Origin: Ophioderma brevispina
Lineage: Eukaryota; Echinodermata; Ophiuroidea; Amphilepidida; Ophiodermatidae
Assembly (NCBI GenBank): GCA_023653785.1
Contig: JAMKCH010058009.1
Location: 62,001 to 126,000 of the forward strand
Length of the DNA stretch: 64,000 nucleotides
Direction: 5' to 3'
The notes beneath the pieces are model-generated. The model did no database searches. It was not told the DNA's origin and worked only from the letters and a program-made list of their open reading frames with translations. Of the stretch, positions 45,509-58,147 are shown in pieces. A program made the translations under genes and the position numbers. Within the stretch, counting starts at the first letter, position 1. Each line of letters opens with the position of its first letter.

Positions 45509-45670
45509 TTTATTGCAGATTTATTAGGTATGGCCTATTTAGGTGTAGATAAGGACTGTTGCACGCAAAATTGAATTTCTGTTGAGTTCCAACAAAGTCG
45601 TAACCGGTAGATATACAACTTTGGTTGCACGACACGGGAAAACTAGTATGTAGATACATTTTATTTCTTG
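45509..45670 (+). repeat. Dispersed repeat, partner of 51.1 kb
   Basis: Shares TAGGTGTAGATA, AATTGAATTTCTGTT-GAGT and GTTGCACGACACGGGAAA with 51088-51255, in the same order and orientation. Confidence 0.75.
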
Positions 45671-45699
45671 TAAAGCATGGTTTTTAAAAATGTGTTTCA

Positions 45700-48600
45700 C
45701 GTTTCACGTTCAAGTTCATTTATATTCGCATAACTATTCGAAAGTGACAGAATGTATACTAAAGTATATTTATAATAATACCTAAAAACAAAATGCAACT
45801 GTAATGTAACTTGGGGAGGGTAAGATATGCTCGGGACCAGTAATGGACAACCTCGCATAGGGCTTTGTTATTGCGGGCCCGTAATACATACAAGTCAAAT
45901 GACCATATTAACAAAAAGCTACAAGTAAGGTTTGAATATAATATACATAGGTAATACATAAGAAAGAACAGAACAAACAACAAAAACCAACAATATCTCT
46001 AAGCTAAACAACACTGGACGGGATACGGGCTCTGGACATTTGGAACAGAAGGACAGACTTTTCAACATTTTTGCTGGGTATGTACTAAAATACATAATGA
46101 TGGAACAGAGAATAGAAAAGTAGAGGTGAAGAAAGGGTATGAAAGAGATATCAAATGGGATGAAGAAAAGGTGAGGAGAGAAATAAGGACTTGTGTTAGA
46201 ATTTAAAGAATTGTACTGGTTGATTAAATGTTTTTTTCAGTTGACTTTAAAAGTATTTTTGTTTGTCTTGTTGTGATGGATTCTGGAAGATCATCCAAAG
46301 CTTTGCGCCGTGATACGGAATAAAGGGCGTTCAGAGGAAGATTTTGGGAGGGGAACATGAAGTTTGTCGGCTTGTCTGGTGTTATAGCTGTGATTTGTCT
46401 GGTTGTGGGAAAGTAATTGCTGAAGTTCGAGGTAACTGATTGTTGTGATGTTTCAACATGAAGAGCGCTGTTTGAAGTTGGTTGCGGTGCTCTACTTTTA
46501 AGTGTTTTCAGTGAGTTAAATAAGGGGTATGTGTGAGTTCTGGGGTGGAGTTTGTGATAGTGAATGGCCCATTTCTGTGTATGTTTAAGTTTTGTGAGTC
46601 GTGAATGATAGTTGAGGCCCCGATAATGTTACGTACTAAGTTTAGGGAGAACTAGTGTGTTGTGAACGATTGAGTTTTAAGGTGGTATCTGGAAGGTGTG
46701 TTGAACTCTGTATTGTACCAATTGCGTGAGAAGCTTTGGTAGTGACAGAGTTGATGTGTCATTCCATGTTAATTTGTCGTCGATTGTGATGCAAGAAATT
46801 TGGTTGAGCGTACCTGGAGATTGTCTGTTCTCTTTGTTAATGTTTGGTTGTTGATTAGTGTTGTGTGTTAGAGAAAACATGTAGTTAGTTTTTAAACTTG
46901 AGAGAAAGTTTGTTAGCCCGAAAGCAGTCAGTTTATGTTTGCGAGTTCGTGATTCATGTTGTTACAAGTCATTAATGTTAGGGTTTGAAGAAAATGTTTG
47001 TGTCCTCTGCAATAAATTGTTTTTAGTGTGTTAGAGATATTGGTGATGTCATCATGTAAATGTGAAAAATAGGAGGGGTCCAAGGATTGAGCATTGCGGG
47101 ACGCCAACTGTAATAGGTTTGATGGATTATGCGGTGGAGTGAAGTAGACTGAATGTGAGCGGTTAGTTAGGTAACCCTAATCCACTCCACGGCTCTCACG
47201 GCCCTCCCCGTAATGATAAACTTTGTGAAGAAGAATGTTGTGGTCAATTGTGTCGAAAGCTTGGGAGATCCAGGAATACCCCCATGGCGTGGAGTTTATT
47301 TTTTAGCACAGGGTTGAGGTTGGTTGTTATTCCAATGAGTGCCATGTAAGATCCAGCGTTTTGGTTTTTTTGGCCTAAAAACCGTAATTGTTCATCGCCA
47401 AGAATGTTTGCAGTGTGAATCACTGTAGACAGACTGTTTTACATGACTTTTTTTCAAGTAGTTTTGAAAAAGATGGAAGAACAGCAATGGGCCTGTAATT
47501 TGCAATGTTTGTGCATCTTGTTCTTGTAAATAGAATGACTTTGGCTGATTGGAGGTGGTCTGGGAAAGTTCCGGTGAGAAGTGATTGGTAAATATGTGCA
47601 TCAGAGGCGAAATGATGTTACAATTGATTGTTTAGCATCCAGTATCTATCTTGTCGGTACCCGCCCTTTTACAGGTTTTACATGTGGCGAAGATTGTGCA
47701 TTCATCAACAGTAACTGTTCAGGAAATTGAGGTGAATGTGTTTTTTGGGTATTTTTGTTTAATGGGTTATTTGAATGGGGAACGTTTTGATAGCTAGTTT
47801 TTTGCCCAGGTTAGTGAAGTGATCGTTGATGCATTACTTGGTCACGAGGGTCAGTATCTGCTTTATTAATTATGAGTAAAAGGTCCATGATTTGTTTAGT
47901 GGATCCTCCTGCCTCGAATGTTGTTGAGGAATGTCCGGGTTTTGGTGAGATCATTTTTGAGTTTTCTGAATTTGTTCTGTGTTTGTGTTTTTCTTGGCAA
48001 TACGAAGAATAGGAGTTAATTTTTTTTGTATGGTTTGGTAGTGTTTGTTTGGTTTCTGGTGTGTTTTCTTCAAAGTATGTTTTAGGAGGCCGTTGCTTGT
48101 GTTTTGATTGATTGGATTGGAATTGCTGTTGTCCTCCAGGGCTGCTTATGGGTTACGATTTTTTAGGGTCTTCTTTTGTAAGGGGGAATATTCGTTATAA
48201 TGTTTCGTATAATTGTCAATGAATTGTTGTACGCTATGTTAGGTCATTTTCTGTTAGTAACATGTTCCCATGATTCAGTGTTGAGTCTACGGTTGAATGT
48301 CGAAAATGTTTGATCTCTGTAGTCACGTTTAGGGATTGTTGTTTTGTGGCATCTTCAGCTTAAGTGATGTAATGAGGAATATTGGAAGTGCTCTGTAGTT
48401 CAGTGACCAATATCCCTGGTGTGGATTCCTGTGTCAGTGGAGTTGGTGATAATGTTTTCAATCGTGGTCTTGTGTTATGCGTACTTCTTGTAGGTCTGTT
48501 AATTTTAGAGATATAAGATTTGTCAAGTGATGTGTTATAAGTCATAATGTGTGGATGAGTGGAAAATTGAGAAGATTGACTTAAATTCGCCGACAATATA

Positions 48601-49230
48601 TACATCACGGTTGTTATTAGTTCCATTGAGGAGCCTCCGCTAGCTATTGTTTAAAATTTGGATTGTGGTCATGCAGTCTGTATAACTCCGACATTATGTG
48701 TTTGGGTCCTATTTTGGTGTTCTGGTGAGTTTCGATGAAGTGAGTCGAATTCTGGTTCTGGTTGTTGTGTCGATGATTTTTGGTATGAGAGGTGATGTTT
48801 TTATGTAAAGACAAACTCCCCTTCCTCTGCCAGTGAGTGCTCCTGAAATGTACTGTAGCCATTAAAGTGAGGTGTGACTTGGTATTAGTACCATTTTTCT
48901 GAAAATGCTAAGACCGATAAGAGTGGTTTGAGGTGATCAAGGTAGTTATTGATTTCTTCATATTATTTTTGTGATACTACGGCGTTGAAATGAATATGGA
49001 AAATGAAGTCTTTGCTTGATGGTTTTAAATTCGTGTGTTGGAAGCTGTCGTCTGTTGATAGCGGGGAGTCAGAACCAGGATTGTTTGTGTGAGTGATGAA
49101 AGTTGGGTGGTCACATGTTTGAAATGATATGGGGTCTGTAATTAATGGATTGATACAAAGGTAGTTAAGTTTAATGATGTTTCAATTTAGTGTTGGGGAA
49201 AATTCAATTAGTGATGCCGAAAGTCTTCAT
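45700..49230 (-). mobile_element. Near full-length degenerate CR1/Jockey-like LINE
   Basis: Minus-strand motifs in order: endonuclease start (LSLHKNITSHTK; HFIETHQNTKIGPKH near 48670-48750), endonuclease end (ISKINRPTRS near 48500), reverse transcriptase fingers (FPDHLQSAK and ANYRPIAVLPSFSKLLEK near 47450-47560), GVPQCSILGPLLF near 47065-47105, a catalytic box seen as AEDTNIF near 46990-47010 (usual form A-D-D-T), ITIDDKLTW near 46760-46790, and a C-terminal LDDLPESITTRQT piece near 46265-46300. A stretch down to about 45700 may be its 3' untranslated region. Numerous frameshifts make it inactive. It is related to the fragment at 35340-37620. Confidence 0.88.
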
Positions 49231-50030
49231 CTGAAGCTGTGGTTAAATGGCAGTTCGTATCTTGCAGGGCACGGCATATAGAAGGATACAATCAAAGGAA
49301 ACTAATTGGTAGGCTGTTTTATGGGCTGGATAAGAGAATGCGAGAGAGGTGGCGTTCGGGAATAGTGTGGACGGTAAAGAGTGGTGTATTAGACAGAGAT
49401 GATTGGAGAGAGAGACCTAAACTACGAGGATAAGAGAGAGCAACCTTTGAGAGATGGGTTAGTTTTTATTAATATGAAGCAGCAGATATCACATTGAACC
49501 TGTAACCTCACATTGAGACAACCTGTTGGCAAGATGTGTTGACAAGTCAGACAAGACGAAGCAACAAGGACTAGCACATAGTAGAAGACAGGGACCTAAG
49601 GAACAAGAAATTCAAATTGGTGCTAAGGATTATTAATAAAAGTAAACAAAAGTACGGCAGTTGTACCAAACAAAAAACCCAACATGGGTCCCTTACAACA
49701 CACGGGTAACAAGTAAACAAAAACTTTGTGATTAATTACTAATTTGAGTTGAAACCAACTAAACAATTTGAATAAACCTGTGAAAAAACCCACAATATGC
49801 ATGTGTTGGACTGATTAGGGACTTTAAATAGTGTCCAAACAAAATCGACGCAGTAGGCCCATTCAAAATAGACGAACTGCTGCCCTAAACACACATCTAT
49901 TTGCAACAGAATAAAATTCCAACATAATTGTATGATAACTTTTAAAAAACCTCTCACAGTCTCTAAAATCAAAATGAGTGGAACATATATTTTAAGGGTG
50001 TAAGGTTTTATACAGGGGTGCAAAGATGAA
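49231..50030. other. No recognised gene
   Basis: A short plus-strand open frame (49239-49433) and a minus-strand one (49739-50023) show no domain. Purine-rich around 49340-49460. Confidence 0.35.
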
Positions 50031-50034
50031 AAGT

Positions 50035-50560
50035 ACCAAACGCGTCGAAAAGTATGCCACGATTCGTTATCTTTTCCAGGATTAAAAAAGGTATGTTTGC
50101 CATCTCGCAGGTTGTAGTTTAATAGTTCTGAGTCAATAGGTTCAGGTCACAAGGGGGTAAATGTTTCAGATATATCCGTTCGTTATAAAATGGTGTCAAA
50201 AATTGTTCGTCTAAGGTACAGAAGCCGAAAATATACTGGTTGCACATCTATAATATGCGTTGCATAATGGAACGCAAAAAATGTGACCGGGGGTGCTACA
50301 GGGTCTATGGGAGTCACTAGTCATAGCTTGTAATTCTTATTAGAAATTTCAAACAAAGCATCTATTTAACATTTTATTTATTAGTAGTGGACAAAATTTA
50401 CAACAGTTTACAACCCGTCCGATCAAAATCGAGACCATTCTCTGAATTTTTACCCAGGATACCTTGAACTTTTACTTGAGCCTATTGTACTAAAAAATAG
50501 CTAAAACTATAAAACGCGTAGATGGGCAAACTATCCTTTCTTTTAACCTTGGAGTGCACC
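50035..50560 (+). repeat. Diverged family A fragment
   Basis: Keeps the order AGGATTAAAAAAGGTAT, GGTTCAGGTCACAAGGGGG and CTACAGGGTCTATGGG seen in the interior of family A copies. The arms are not recognisable. Confidence 0.5.
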
Positions 50561-51087
50561 ATCAATTGGTAATCATTTAAATCAATTCGAATACAATTCT
50601 AATTTTTTTATTGACCCCCTGTACAAACGTTGCCCTCTTATTTCTATAACCTTTCCACTAGGTTTGCGTTTGGTAGACTTTTATTAATATTGATTTTGGA
50701 ACTATTTCAGAGTATAGAACACCAAAAATTGTTTCTTTGCAATTTGTGTGGGTCAAATCATAAAATTCTGGACTACAGATAATAAGTGAAAAGCGGGTGG
50801 CTCGGCACCTTGGAATGGGGTACCGGTTAAAAAATATTTATTTGTAGATACATTATACACAACAAAATACATAAGTAAAAAAGCTAACCAAAATTTGTTG
50901 TGCAACGAAACACTTTCAATTTTTAAACCAAATTTAATGCTAATTTTGGCATCAAAAAACCATTAAAACATATCAAAATATGTAGTTACGACGTTTTTGT
51001 TTTCCATTCAATATTACGCTAATCCTTAATTATCAAAAGTAATGAATACGCATAATTTAACATAGTTCCAGTAGTTAAATGCTCAAA
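50561..51087. other. No recognised gene
   Basis: AT-rich DNA with no recognisable coding sequence and no repeat partner seen. Confidence 0.35.
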
Positions 51088-51255
51088 TTTATTGCCGAGC
51101 CATTAGGCTTATAGGCCTTCTTAGGTGTAGATACGACGTTGTTGCACTCACAAATTGAATTTCTGTTTGAGTGCAACAGTCGTAAATGGAAACTGGTAGA
51201 ACGCACTTTGTTGCACGACACGGGAAATCATGTGTGTAGTTACGCCATTTTGATT
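51088..51255 (+). repeat. Dispersed repeat, partner of 45.5 kb, with hairpin
   Basis: Related to 45509-45670. Inside, GTTGCACTCA and TGAGTGCAAC form a hairpin (about 51140-51176); in the other copy one side has changed. Confidence 0.75.
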
Positions 51256-53510
51256 AGCTCAAGTGATCCTTAATTAGTCGACTAATCGGAAATAAAATAT
51301 TATAAATATTTAAAAATACATTTTTTATCGTGTGTAAGAATATTTTAATGTGAAAATCAAAAGTATGAGAATACAAAAATGCCTCTCTGAAATGTAGATA
51401 CGGACTTTGTTGCAATCCACATGAAATTTTCACCTTAATGTTGCGAAGTTCTGGCAAGTTGCTGGTGGTTGCCGTGTGATACGTCATCTCTTTAATGTTC
51501 CCATGGGCGAAGACTAGCGGAAGTCAAATCTGGGGATCGTCTTAACAGAATAACCGCGGCCTTTGCACGCATCCGACAGACAAGAATTGTTCGCAAGTCG
51601 ATTATTGAAATGAAAAAAGAGCGCCAAGCCTGCATCCCGTCTCATGTCTAGAGGCAGCCAAGTGGCGGGGGCAGGAGCAGTGCAGGTAAAGAAGAAATGA
51701 AGCAAGATCTTGGGCGGGACTTTTGATATGTCGCCTCCTCACAACATTAATAAAACTATCGTGAAAAAAAAAAAATCAGCCATGGCTTATTTTTATTTCG
51801 CCTTGTTAAACAGAAAGCTCCTGGACTATTCAGGGGAAAATTGCCCTAGTTCTAACGAGAAAAAGAACGCTATAGCCCTTTTTTTTGCGGTGATCGGGTT
51901 TCTTTAGGGAATTGCCAAAACCCGAGTTACACTAATTTGAATAAATCCACCATTTTTTTCTGACTGCCGCACACATAATTGCGTGAAACAAGGAAGCCCC
52001 CATTGCTTTGCAAACTCTCATGCCAACATGAAAGTTGAATTATTATTCATTACTCAAAATCCATCAAGCAAGAGCAAACTTTATTGAGATTTCGCGAGGT
52101 CTCTACCCACGTTTTCGCCTTGGTTAGAATTCTCTTAGAGATAGAAACGCTTCATTCAGTTTCATGTTGCAGAGTTCAAAAACATAATTTGCAGAAAAAC
52201 ATTGTTATATTAGCAATGCTTGGTGAAAGAAGATGAACTTAATTAACTTCATTTTGACAATAACAGTGTACACCAAAGGATCGTTCTTGCATCTGCCACG
52301 CTTTATGATTGGTGTGAAACTGACGCGAGTTAACCAAAGGTGTCAGTAGAAAGTGCGATTTTATTTCAAATGGAGATAACTTGGTTTGGCATGTGCAATT
52401 ATTATTTTTTGAATTCCCTTCAGAAAGATTTTGCAATGATATATTATTTTTCACAAAACACTCATTTTTTATATTTTTACTAAACCACGACATAAATGAG
52501 TGAAACATCTGTTTTGAATCAGTCTGTATGGTGTGAGATTTGGAGGAATGCCGAAATTAGTCTTCCCTTTTTAAAAGTAAACGGTAAAACATTTTCTAAA
52601 AAAAACTAAAGAACATTTTTGCCTAATAAAATAAAAAAGGTAATTAACGATAATTGGCGAGTCATCTCCACTCGGTGGCATCTTTCTCAGCAATGATCTG
52701 TTGGAACACCATAATGCAAGCAAATCGTAATGGATAGAGTCAGTTTTTCTTCCGCAATCGGCACGGTAAATAGAAGACCAGTAGAGACAGCATGGAGAGA
52801 AAAACCACTGGCAAAAATTGAGGGTGCACCAACGTTAAAATTCTGCTCGACGTTTAAAGGTCAAACGATACACAACTTCTGAAAAAATCTTCTGGACACA
52901 GGGAATACCAAGTTGTTGTGCCGGACTTTGGAAGGATACCATATCCCAAACGCATTCTCAAGATACCTATTATAAAAGGTACAACATAGTACATTCTTGA
53001 ATTCTTGTTTTCAATGAGCTCTAAACTAAAAACATTTCTGGCAAAAATTGAAATAGCTTCGGATGCAAAGATATCCAAACAGTAACTACAACAAGCAAAC
53101 TAACAAAAAGATCATCAAACAAATGAAAATAAACAAATTTACAAAGTACCACCTCCCAGTTTACACACTTAAATATTTGATAAACAATTGTCTTTCCTTA
53201 TTAGCCGTACTAAGTCACCTCACCGGATTCATACCTTGGTCTGCTAAAATATTTTGAAAAAAATCGATGAAATGTAGCCATTTTTTACTTTGTGTACATA
53301 TACATAAACCCTTTTCTCTGTGGGGAGAATGACAAGTATTATGCAATACGGTATACCCATAAAAAATACAGGATTGCCTGCAACAGCAGGTTTTGTGTTA
53401 AATACATAGTGAATCAAAAAAAAAAATTGTGCATGACATAACACAAAATTTGACCCTGACCAGTTTACTCAACTGTGACGCAGTTGATGTTTTCATGATC
53501 TGTATATTTT
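51256..53510. other. No recognised gene
   Basis: A GC-richer patch at 51500-51720 ends with an AG-GTAAAG donor-like site, but none of the frames there gives a convincing exon. The rest is AT-rich with short chance open frames. Confidence 0.35.
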
Positions 53511-53748
53511 CGACTTTTTATGCTGAAAAAATGAAGGAATTAGGTGACGAAATGAGGTAGATATGAAGATTTTCGCGGCTGATCCATTTTTACTCCATTC
53601 CAATTGGATTTACACAGTTAAGGTGGGTTTTCAGTTCCATTATTTTGTCTGAATATGATGACAAATCTTTCTGGAACAGCCGTGAAAATTTTTCATATCT
53701 ACCTCATTTCTTCACCAAATTACGTCATTTTTTCAGCATAGAAAGTCG
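53511..53748. repeat. 238-bp palindromic MITE with 70-bp arms
   Basis: Left arm 53511-53580 (CGACTTTTTATGCTGAAAAA...ATGAGGTAGATATGAA...CGGCT) and right arm 53678-53748 are reverse complements with roughly 10 differences. The 97-bp centre includes TCCATTCCAATTGGATTTAC; a weakly similar TCCATTCCTATGGGATTTTA lies near 63961. Confidence 0.88.
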
Positions 53749-53984
53749 AAAAAGGCTATTAGCGATCGGGCTTTGGATCTTGATGTGGTTGCCGACAGCG
53801 GAACTCACGGTCTTGTTTTGCAAGTTATCCTGTTTCTGCCTGATGTGAATGTTTATCTGTATAGGACCAGGACGCCATCTTCATCTCCGGACTTGAGTAT
53901 TCAAAGGAAAGATTTGACATGAACTCTGCATGAGCTTGTTAGTACGGCAGGAGTTAGCCATTCCACATATCCCTCTCAAATACT

Positions 53985-54290
53985 AACGCCAAGTTTCCCG
54001 GGCATATACTCTCAAAAGCGGGATCAACACTATAAAGTAAATAAAACGTGTTTGTGCTTGTTTTCAATTCGTGATGATATAAATGTTAAGTAGAGTGGTA
54101 ACAGCGCTAACTAACTCAATCATACAATAATGCCACCAAAGGTGTACTCTACCTCATGCCTATTTGCCCCTATTTCCATCTTTCATACTACACGCCCCCC
54201 CCCACAAAAAAGTTCCCGGTTATATAGCGTTCAAAAGGGGATCAAAACATTAAAGTAAAAATAACCAAAGGTGCACTGTACTCATTGTTT
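53985..54290. repeat. Diverged tandem duplication of about 215 bp
   Basis: AGTTTCCCGGGCATATA-CTC-TCAAAAGCGGGATCAA near 53991 recurs as AGTTCCCGGTTATATAGC-G-TTCAAAAGGGGATCAA near 54210, and ACCAAAGGTG(T/C)ACT occurs at about 54137 and 54269. Confidence 0.65.
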
Positions 54291-54923
54291 TTTTAATTTT
54301 CCCTAATTGAGTTAAGGTAATACATTCCCAAACATCATGTTGTTAATAGGGTAGGTGTTTACTTTAATGATTTGAGTTTTTGTGTAACTCGTTAGCTCAA
54401 TTTACATTAACGATAAGGGGTTTGGCACTTCCGTAGTGCTTAACCGGGGGTTCCTATAGGGACCCCCTAATATAACCACTTTCCTAAAGGAAATTAGTCT
54501 TAGATTGAAATCCACCACATGTTAGAAGGCTTTTTTAAAGCACATCAACATAATAAGAAATAAAAACTTGAGAAAGTTGTTCAGTAAGAAAATTAGGGGC
54601 AAAAACATTGATTTTAATTTGAGTCAAAATGTGCAAAAAAGACACTAATTTGTTGAAGAATGAACTATATTTACCAATAAGCACAACACATACATGTCTA
54701 TGCCATTTGATATTTTTTTAGGGTTACTTGTATAATTTACCATAGGTTTCCTACAGTTAAACAGCTAAAATATGATGTATATATTAAATTTATGGACCCA
54801 ATGCCTTACTATACTTTTGGCAAGATGTTTAAATTTAATATTTTCACTTTGTTTATGTCACTAGGTTGTATGCATTATGAAAATCAGAATCAACTCTAAT
54901 AAGCATTTCATTTTGTCATGGGC
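54291..54923. other. No recognised gene
   Basis: AT-rich. Contains GGGTTCCTATAGGGACCCCC near 54448, a small perfect hairpin. Confidence 0.35.
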
Positions 54924-55138
54924 CACTTACGTTAGTGCATAAGGGGGGGGGGGGGGATCCTAGGGACCAGCTAATTAACGAAAAACGACGCGATGGAGTG
55001 AATTTGTTTTGCACCATGTAAGCGCAACTAAAAGTTAGCCAAATACAAAAAATATAAACGAAATATATGCCAGCGTTTAAAAATGCCGGCATGAAAAACA
55101 AATAATGGGTACCTAGAGCCCCCCTTATGCAGTAAGTG
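54924..55138. repeat. 215-bp inverted-repeat element with G/C-run arms
   Basis: CACTTACGTTAGTGCATAAG followed by a G-run and CCTAGG on the left faces CCTAGAGCCCCCCTTATGCA then GTAAGTG on the right (55107-55138). Just outside the right end, TTAAAGCAATAACAGCACAT plus TTT (55139-55161) recurs exactly inverted at 58825-58847. Confidence 0.65.
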
Positions 55139-55539
55139 TTAAAGCAATAACAGCACATTTTTTTAAGAAAGAAACGCCCCATTTCAAGGATATTTTGAGA
55201 TTTTGCACAGTTTGCTGGTTAAATTGACTAGTCAAACAAATACCGTGAATGGTAGCAGCTCTCATGTGTCGCAAAGAAGAAATTTGTAATTAGAATATTA
55301 ATATCGGAGATCTCCGATAATTCATCGGCTGCAGGAAACGTCCTTCCAATATGAAATAGACGGGAAAAATTGATTATGACGGGTCTACGTCATCCAGAGT
55401 TGTTCGTCGGTCAGCAAGTCTAAGTTAGAGCTTCTTTTTCGTGAGGTGCACTATTAATTATGGACGGACATCAAGGAAATAGCCGGATAAGGAATGAAGA
55501 ACGCCCTTTCTCCTCTATAGTTTCAGGATTAACAGATAG

Positions 55540-56075
55540 GGCTGTTATAATAAATCCATGGTTCGATCAAACATGGAATATGGCCAAGCTCAGCATGGTT
55601 GTGAATCAATACCCACTTCACTCTATCCAAAAATAGATGGCATCCAGAGGACGTGCCATTCAATCATTGGTATCTCCGGAGTGAGCTCGCCACTCCTCAC
55701 ATGTTCCAACCACTTTGGTCATCGCAGGGCAGTTGGAATTGTCACTCTTTCCACCGCATATTTTAGGGACAAGCACCAGATCTCTCAGGCAGCTGCTACC
55801 CGAGCTGCTTTCAGTTGATCCTCCTTAGGCGCTCAGTCCGGTCGCTCATGACCTGCGTGAAAGTCAAGGTCCAACTTGGGCCGCCCATAGAAGATATTTC
55901 TCCCACTCTCTGGGCTATGGTAATGCCTTCTCCTGCGCATGAAGCATCAAACCAGACTTGCAGAGTTTCAAACGGGAAGTTAATCACGCTATTTGGCGCC
56001 AATCCGCAGCGTTACTAATTAGATAACTGCCTGTTAATGCCTAGATTAGCCTTGACATAAATAAAAAAAAATGGG
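55540..56075 (+). mobile_element. 3' end of another LINE, 5'-truncated
   Basis: The plus strand encodes the C-terminal part of a LINE reverse transcriptase protein: RSNMEYGQAQHGCESIPTSL, then KIDGIQRTCHSIIGISGV, then (shifted frames) MPSPAHEASN and an LQSFKREVNHAI-like stretch at about 55960-55990. It ends with CTTGACATAAAT and a run of A residues near 56062-56070. This matches the usual end of Jockey-group LINEs. It is a different family from the minus-strand LINEs. Confidence 0.75.
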
Positions 56076-57315
56076 AAACTCCAGCCATTTTAAAATGGAC
56101 TGTTCAACGTTTAACTTCGCGGGTTTTAAAAAAAATCCCACTTATCACTAAATTCCGTAAAAGTCGGTTTTATGTACATTTATAATACAGGTGTCAATGG
56201 GTAATTGAAATTTCCCCCTTTCCCCCTCAAGATGTACCCACAAGCCGCTGTCAAGGATGTGCGCATATCATTAGCAAAATGAGTGGCATTCTGGTTCTCG
56301 GAGACCTCATGTTTGCATTTTTGTTTCTTGGGGGCCAAAAACAACAACTGTACATAAATACCATACACACCCCATCGCTATGTGATAAGGCATGCTAATC
56401 TACCAAGGGCTCTCAGTTCAGTAGCCTTGGGATGGGCAAATGTAACAAACACTGAACATGCATGTCCGGGTATCATAAATCTACTAAAAAATACAGTTGT
56501 GTATTTGCTCTGGTGAATGGAAGCTATGAAACTCGCCATGGGAATTGTGTTTTAGAGCTCACAGTGCATTAGAAAACTGTGTGGGAAATTTCGCAGCCCG
56601 TATCGATTGAGGGCTGCTCATTTAAATGGCGTTGCGTGACGTCAGAATATTGAGAACAGCCAGGTTGTTGAATCATTGAAATTTTGTATTTACAATGTGT
56701 AGAAGCTGCATAAGTTTCCCCACATGTGCAATCGTAAGGATAGTGTATTCAAATAAACCAGGAAGTTTCAGAGGATTTACTGCACCGTTCCGTATCCAGT
56801 TTTTTTTCTCTCTTGGCCTTTGATCGCTACAGTTTGACAAGTAATATTTCGAACTTATTTCCTTCCTTCTAACCCTTTTTTCAAACATTTATCATACGCC
56901 GACATTTTTTTATGGCAAATCCTGAGGTTTTAACCTCTATCTTTCCATATTTTTGACTTGCGTCGGTGTAATAAACTTGTGGTCGTCTTTCCATTATGCA
57001 TAGATGCAACCCCTTGCGAAATTTTGACTGTTACTACATCCACCCTGTGTTGAAGAAGCCCGATCGGGAGATGTCTTACACACGGCACGCTATCATAATG
57101 CTCATTACTTATGCTTGATATTCTTGGTACCCCGCGTCCCCTGCCCCCTCATTCATAAGTAACCATTTGCGGATAAGTGCATACTTTTGCAGACTGAAGG
57201 ATTTAGGAGCAGATCAAGTGAAAACGAAATTTTCACATTGGCTTTCACGGCGATTTTTCATCGTGGCAGTGGCTAACTTTAACTGCTCATGATAAATAGC
57301 TCAGTGCGTAGAAAA
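56076..57315. other. No recognised gene
   Basis: Unremarkable DNA with only short chance open frames. Confidence 0.35.
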
Positions 57316-58147
57316 GTGGATGTGGCGACCCGGGGCAAGATGTTTAACGGGGCGCCCCCAGCTCGTAGCATGAGACCAAACGGTGGGATCCAGGGGCTCG
57401 CCTCAGGGCCCCTAATGTGTTCCGAGTAAAGGCCCCTTACGGGGGTCCAAGGGCGGCGCACCCGGAAGCTCCTCGGGTTTTAGCATGTTTGAATTCTTCG
57501 GAGAGGTCTCTCAGGTTATCTCATTTTCTTGTGAAAGCAAATGATCTCTACTTGCCCATGATGGGGGGTTTGGGGGAGGGTCCCAGGGGGACCGAAGCCC
57601 CTGGAGCTCTCGGGTTTTTAACATGTTTAAGTGCCCTACGGAGAGCTCTCAGATATCTCATTATCTCGAGGCAGATGAACTATATACTGCCCCTGGGGGA
57701 GGTCCAGGTCGGTAGGCCCCGGAAGCTGTTGGGTTTAAGCATGTTTAGTGCCTTCGGAGAGCTCTCACTCTAAGTTATCTCTTTATCAGGAAGCATATGA
57801 AGCTACACTGCCCTTGGCGGGGTCTTGTGGCGGAGCCCCATAGGCTCTCGACTTTTAGCATGTTTGATGGCCTTCGGAGAGCTCTCTTTAACTCATTATT
57901 ATGAAGCAAAATGATCTATACTTACCCCTGGTGGGGTCCAGGGGGCGAAGTGCCCCCGGAAGCCCTTCGATGTTTAACAAGTGTTAATAAGTACCTTCAA
58001 AGGGCTCTCATTTTATGAACTATATGCCTATACTGCCTGTGACGGTGTCAATTTTATATTTTCTTTCCCCAACGTCATTTCACAGCGCCCCCCTGAGGTG
58101 GCCCCCGGGGCACGGGCCCCCTGCCCCCCCCCCCCCGCGACGCCACT
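57316..58147. mobile_element. hAT-like element filled by a 118-bp minisatellite
   Basis: The right end GCGACGCCACTG (58136-58147) is the hAT-like terminal motif used by neighbours, preceded by a C-run. The left end is less certain (TGTGGCGACCCGGGG near 57320). Between them a unit of about 116-120 bp repeats about five times; anchors TTTTAGCATGTTT or a variant occur near 57478, 57617, 57730, 57851 and 57969. Each unit has CTTCGGAGAGCTCTC and GGGGTCCAGGGGGCGAAG. The open frames here follow the repeat and are not genes. Confidence 0.75.

Noticed and set aside
51550..51690. Possible plus-strand exon ending at an AG-GTAAAG donor
   Set aside because: All three frames contain stops or give no recognisable protein; the signals alone are too common.
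57417..57773. 118-codon open frame with repeating peptide pattern
   Set aside because: It follows the 118-bp minisatellite and changes frame with each unit; a GC-rich repeat gives few stops by chance.
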